Below are positions 61,353-64,000 of a stretch of DNA of 64,000 nt, in pieces. The notes below the pieces were generated by a model, which was not told where the DNA came from, did not search any database, and saw only the letters and a list, made by a program, of their open reading frames with translations. Position 1 is the first letter of the stretch. Each line of letters begins with the position of its first letter. The DNA lies in contig DAINPP010000006.1 of assembly GCA_036743375.1 (NCBI GenBank), positions 17,232-81,231 of the forward strand, written 5' to 3'. The translations under genes were made by a program, and so were the position numbers. Source of the DNA: DAINPP01 sp036743375. GTDB taxonomy: Bacteria; Thermotogota; Thermotogae; MWEM01.

Positions 61353-61952
61353 ATGGAGATGATGTTGTTGAGAACTAAGGAAAAGATCGTAGAAACTGCT
61401 GCAAAACTCATTCTTGTAAAAGGTTACAACCATACCGGATTAAAGGAAATCCTTGACAGTGCCGGTGTTCCGAAGGGTTCTTTTTATTATTATTTCAAGA
61501 ACAAAGAAGATCTTGCCCTTTATCTTTTAAATTATTATTACGACTACAGCAATCAATTGATGACCACCGCTTTTGAAGAACATCAAGATCAACCGTTGAC
61601 TGCAATCAGATCTTTTCTTGACAGTTTCACAAAATCTTTTGTAAAAAAAGGCTTTACCGGTGGATGTGGTATCGGGAATATGGGTCAGGAGCTCAGTGAT
61701 ACCGAAGAACTTGTCAGACGGAGAGCCGATGAGCTTTTTACCGTTTTAGAAAAGAAGATAGAAAAACAACTGTTAAAAGCTCAGGAAATGGGTATTCTGT
61801 CAAAAGAAATTAATTGTTCCGATTATGCTCAGTTTCTATTCAACGGTTGGCAGGGAGCCATATTAAGGGCAAAGATCAAAAAATCGGAAGAACCAATCAA
61901 GATCTTTATCAACAATATTTTTAAAAATTTATTAAAAGGAGAGATAAAATGA
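61353..61952 (+). CDS. TetR-family regulator
   Basis: About 195-199 residues; start ATG 61353, or TTG near 61368 which would give the common MRTKEKIVETAAKLI beginning. HTH at residues 25-50 (LKEILDSAGVPKGSFYYYFK). The C-terminal domain has GGCGIGNMGQELSDTEELVR, characteristic of the AcuR/NemR-like group. It shares a promoter with the flavodoxin gene and probably controls it. Confidence 0.88.
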   Translation: MEMMLLRTKEKIVETAAKLILVKGYNHTGLKEILDSAGVPKGSFYYYFKNKEDLALYLLNYYYDYSNQLMTTAFEEHQDQPLTAIRSFLDSFTKSFVKKGFTGGCGIGNMGQELSDTEELVRRRADELFTVLEKKIEKQLLKAQEMGILSKEINCSDYAQFLFNGWQGAILRAKIKKSEEPIKIFINNIFKNLLKGEIK

Positions 61953-62440
61953 AAACGGTGATTATTTACTCAAGTAGACACGGATTTACTGAAAAGGCCG
62001 CTGAAAAATTGAGTGAAAGGCTTACCAGCCTTGTCGATCTTAAAAATCTCGATACGAATTTTGAAAGGGATTTTTCCGAATATCACAACATTATATTTGG
62101 AACACCAGTTTATGAGGGGAAAATACGCAACTTAACGGCAAAATACATCGAAGAAAATCTGGAAGAACTCTGTAAGAAGAATCTCGGTCTATTCATTTGT
62201 GCCAGCGAAAACACTCCGGTTGAAAAAATCATCAACTCAAACCTCCCCAAGAATTTCTGCGAACAGTTAAAAGTCAAAGGACATTTCGGTTATGGGGTCG
62301 ATTTTGAGAAACTAAACAGAAGAGAAAGGGTAGAAAGTAAGATAATTCTTAAAAAAACGGAATCGGAAATGGCCTTCAATGAAAAAAATATCATTGAATT
62401 TGCCGAAATAGTCAATCAAATTGATTTTGTCAGGAGGTAG
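61949..62440 (+). CDS. Flavodoxin-like protein
   Basis: 163 residues. FMN-binding fold: IIYSSRHGFTEKAAEKL (phosphate loop), NIIFGTPVYEGKIRN, LGLFICASENTP. Resembles the flavodoxin-5/HemG-like group more than classical flavodoxins. Start overlaps the tetR stop by 4 bases. Likely a reductase or electron carrier induced by the TetR ligand. Confidence 0.82.
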   Translation: MKTVIIYSSRHGFTEKAAEKLSERLTSLVDLKNLDTNFERDFSEYHNIIFGTPVYEGKIRNLTAKYIEENLEELCKKNLGLFICASENTPVEKIINSNLPKNFCEQLKVKGHFGYGVDFEKLNRRERVESKIILKKTESEMAFNEKNIIEFAEIVNQIDFVRR

Positions 62441-62447
62441 ACAAAGA

Positions 62448-62490
62448 GGAACAAATAAGATGGGCTTTTAGCAGACACTTTGTTTGTTCC
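62448..62490. terminator. Possible terminator between convergent genes
   Basis: GGAACAAA (62448-62455) and TTTGTTCC (62483-62490), perfect 8-base arms but a long loop; a T-rich tail follows only in part. Low confidence. Confidence 0.35.
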
Positions 62491-62503
62491 TTCATTTGCC
62501 GAC

Positions 62504-63928
62504 TCAGTAGGACAATCGGTTTTTCCCCTCACTCTTAGCCGTATACATTGCCCTGTCGGCCTTTCTCATCAAACTCTCATCCGTTTCAATCTCAGAATAC
62601 TCTACAATTCCGATACTCAAAGTCACATCAAATTCCTTTAACAGATCGTCAGCCGCTACTTTTATTCTCAAGGCCTCCATTAACTCTGTTGATTCGTGTA
62701 AATCCTTGTATAGAACCCCTGAAAACTCATCACCACCCCATCTCGCAAAAACACATTCCTTGATCTCAGCGTTGAAAACATCGACGATCCTTTTCAGGAC
62801 CTTATCTCCCTGAAGATGCCCAAACCGGTCGTTAATCCGTTTAAAATCGTCAACATCAAATAAAAAGACACAGAACTGTGTTTCAGGAGAGGAGTCCAAT
62901 AGGCATTTTAATCGAATATCAAATCCCCTTCGATTATATAACCCGGTAAGTGAATCCGTCATTGAAAGATCAAGAATCTTCTTTTCATTGTAAAGAATCA
63001 GACTGATCACAATAAAGACAACTACGCCGGTAACGATGATAAAGATAATCAGTTCAACAAACATTTGAGAGTAGAACGTTTGTTTTAAAACGGAAGTGTC
63101 TTTTTTCACAACGAGATACCAGTCAAAATCTTCTATAAAGCAGCTGATAATATAACCTGTATCATCAGCTGCATTCATTTCAAAAGTATTCAGTAAGTTA
63201 CTTCGATTGATGATTTTATTTTCTAAACCGTTGTATAGCTTTTCATCAAAAATATTTCGGCTCTCTATCTGAGAACTATCCGTATGAACCTGTACCAACC
63301 CTGTGGAATCAATTAAAAAAGCTTCAAGGTTGTAGGAAGATTCGAATTCTTCAAGAATCTTCTGAACATAATCGACTTTAACACCTACCCCTGTAACACC
63401 AAGGAGGCCTTCATCTTTATCGAATATCTTACAATTCACAAAAATCGTGAGGAGATGATTATCTACCTCATCCTGATCGATATCCAAGGCATATTTCTGA
63501 TCGGTATCTATAAAATCATAAAACCAGACGTCATGGGCGTCCGAAGGATTAATTCGTTTGAACAAACCGTTATAATGATAATAATTCAGTGTATCCGCCG
63601 ATACCAGAAAAGTGGAATTATAGTTGTACTTTTTTCTGATTCCCTCCAGATATTCGATTATCTCAGCATCACTCTCATAGGTAAACCAATTCTTTACAAA
63701 AGAATCATTGGCCATAGTCAAAGCGACAAAAATAGGTTTTGTTAACTCATTGTTTATTTTTGAATAGATACTCGTAGAGGTTAGTTTTGAAATATTCAAA
63801 ATATCCTCTTTAATAATCTCACTGTATGAAGAGAAATTGATCGTAACAATCAAAAGCATTCCTACAAAAATAACACCGCTAATCAACAGAATAATCCGGC
63901 TCTTATATTTCAAAATGGCTGATAGCAT
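62504..63928 (-). CDS. Membrane-bound diguanylate cyclase with extracytoplasmic Cache-type sensor
   Basis: 474 residues. TM1 at 10-30, a large periplasmic sensor (about 31-285) of dCache style (LLGVTGVGVKVDYVQKILEE), TM2 near 290-312, then a GGDEF domain (TDSLTGLYNRRGFD, FLFDVDDFKRINDRFGHLQG, ARWGGDEFSG, TLSIGIVEY). The GGDEF motif is intact, so it should make cyclic-di-GMP. The RxxD product-inhibition site five residues before GGDEF is absent. Signal unknown. Confidence 0.9.
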   Translation of the reverse strand: MLSAILKYKSRIILLISGVIFVGMLLIVTINFSSYSEIIKEDILNISKLTSTSIYSKINNELTKPIFVALTMANDSFVKNWFTYESDAEIIEYLEGIRKKYNYNSTFLVSADTLNYYHYNGLFKRINPSDAHDVWFYDFIDTDQKYALDIDQDEVDNHLLTIFVNCKIFDKDEGLLGVTGVGVKVDYVQKILEEFESSYNLEAFLIDSTGLVQVHTDSSQIESRNIFDEKLYNGLENKIINRSNLLNTFEMNAADDTGYIISCFIEDFDWYLVVKKDTSVLKQTFYSQMFVELIIFIIVTGVVVFIVISLILYNEKKILDLSMTDSLTGLYNRRGFDIRLKCLLDSSPETQFCVFLFDVDDFKRINDRFGHLQGDKVLKRIVDVFNAEIKECVFARWGGDEFSGVLYKDLHESTELMEALRIKVAADDLLKEFDVTLSIGIVEYSEIETDESLMRKADRAMYTAKSEGKNRLSY

Positions 63929-64000
63929 TTCATCATCCTACTCTTTTTAATTTCTGCACTTACTTATACCATAGATTTCAAGAATTTAAAAAAACGTAAA

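Noticed and set aside
1..64000. CRISPR arrays, tRNA/rRNA genes, insertion sequences
   Set aside because: No regularly spaced repeats, no cloverleaf or rRNA sequence and no transposase motif were recognised by eye; a tRNAscan or Infernal run would settle small RNAs.

Overview
The window is one 64-kb stretch of a draft bacterial assembly; runs of exactly 100 N at 56547-56646 and 61041-61140 mark scaffold gaps. I cannot name the species. Gene content and protein style fit a diderm anaerobe, most probably a member or relative of the Thermotogota. DnaA, RnpA, SpeD and a YidC with a reduced periplasmic domain all read like their Thermotoga counterparts as I remember them. Other pointers are a PolC-type replicase, HydB/HydC-type NADH-linked iron-sulfur proteins, a one-chain pyruvate:ferredoxin oxidoreductase, and GC content judged by eye near 40 percent. 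No rRNA, tRNA, CRISPR, transposase or prophage gene was seen.

Layout. 1-2427, minus strand: ligA (cut by the window edge), rpe and acpP. 2428-5675, minus: the classic origin-side cluster rpmH/rnpA-yidD-yidC-khpB plus a cupin gene, divergent from dnaA (plus strand, to 7250). rpmH lies wholly inside the rnpA reading frame. 7274-16417, minus: a tightly packed ten-gene run starting at rodA, followed by an L7Ae-like protein, DUF5685 and DnaJ-like proteins, an ABC ATPase without a visible permease, a DUF3352-like exported protein, two proteins made of Mrp/Mbh antiporter modules (one fused to a solute-binding-like domain) and an exported PEGA protein.

16481-35612, minus: the str, S10, spc and alpha ribosomal superoperons joined in one block, rpsL-rpsG-fusA-tuf-rpsJ through secY-adk-infA-rpmJ to rpoA-rplQ. 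35774-40687, minus: two tandem HydC/HydB sets plus a small [2Fe-2S] protein, behind a promoter with a Rex-like dyad. 41046-47483, minus: ruvC-polC-mgsA and dus. A 53-residue ORF with a long leader is divergent from a strong promoter driving the pyruvate:ferredoxin oxidoreductase gene and, after a terminator, an exported glutaminase (48290-52918, plus). 52987-55271, minus: an XRE-cupin regulator with speD, speE and a small exported protein.

55272-63928 is accessory: a broken ORF beside a gap, a zinc/manganese-type ABC importer (troB-troC-troD-troA) with two perfect inverted repeats in its leader, a PAS-GGDEF gene interrupted by a gap, a TetR-flavodoxin pair with a palindrome at the predicted start of transcription, and a membrane-anchored Cache-GGDEF diguanylate cyclase.

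Together the genes cover replication, translation, secretion and envelope growth, and a reduced-ferredoxin/NADH economy: pyruvate oxidation makes reduced ferredoxin, and the NADH-linked HydB/HydC modules would exchange electrons between NAD(H) and ferredoxin. A recurring feature is a terminator hairpin placed directly against the ribosome binding site of the next co-directional gene (rpe, rodA, glsA, and near rpsJ).
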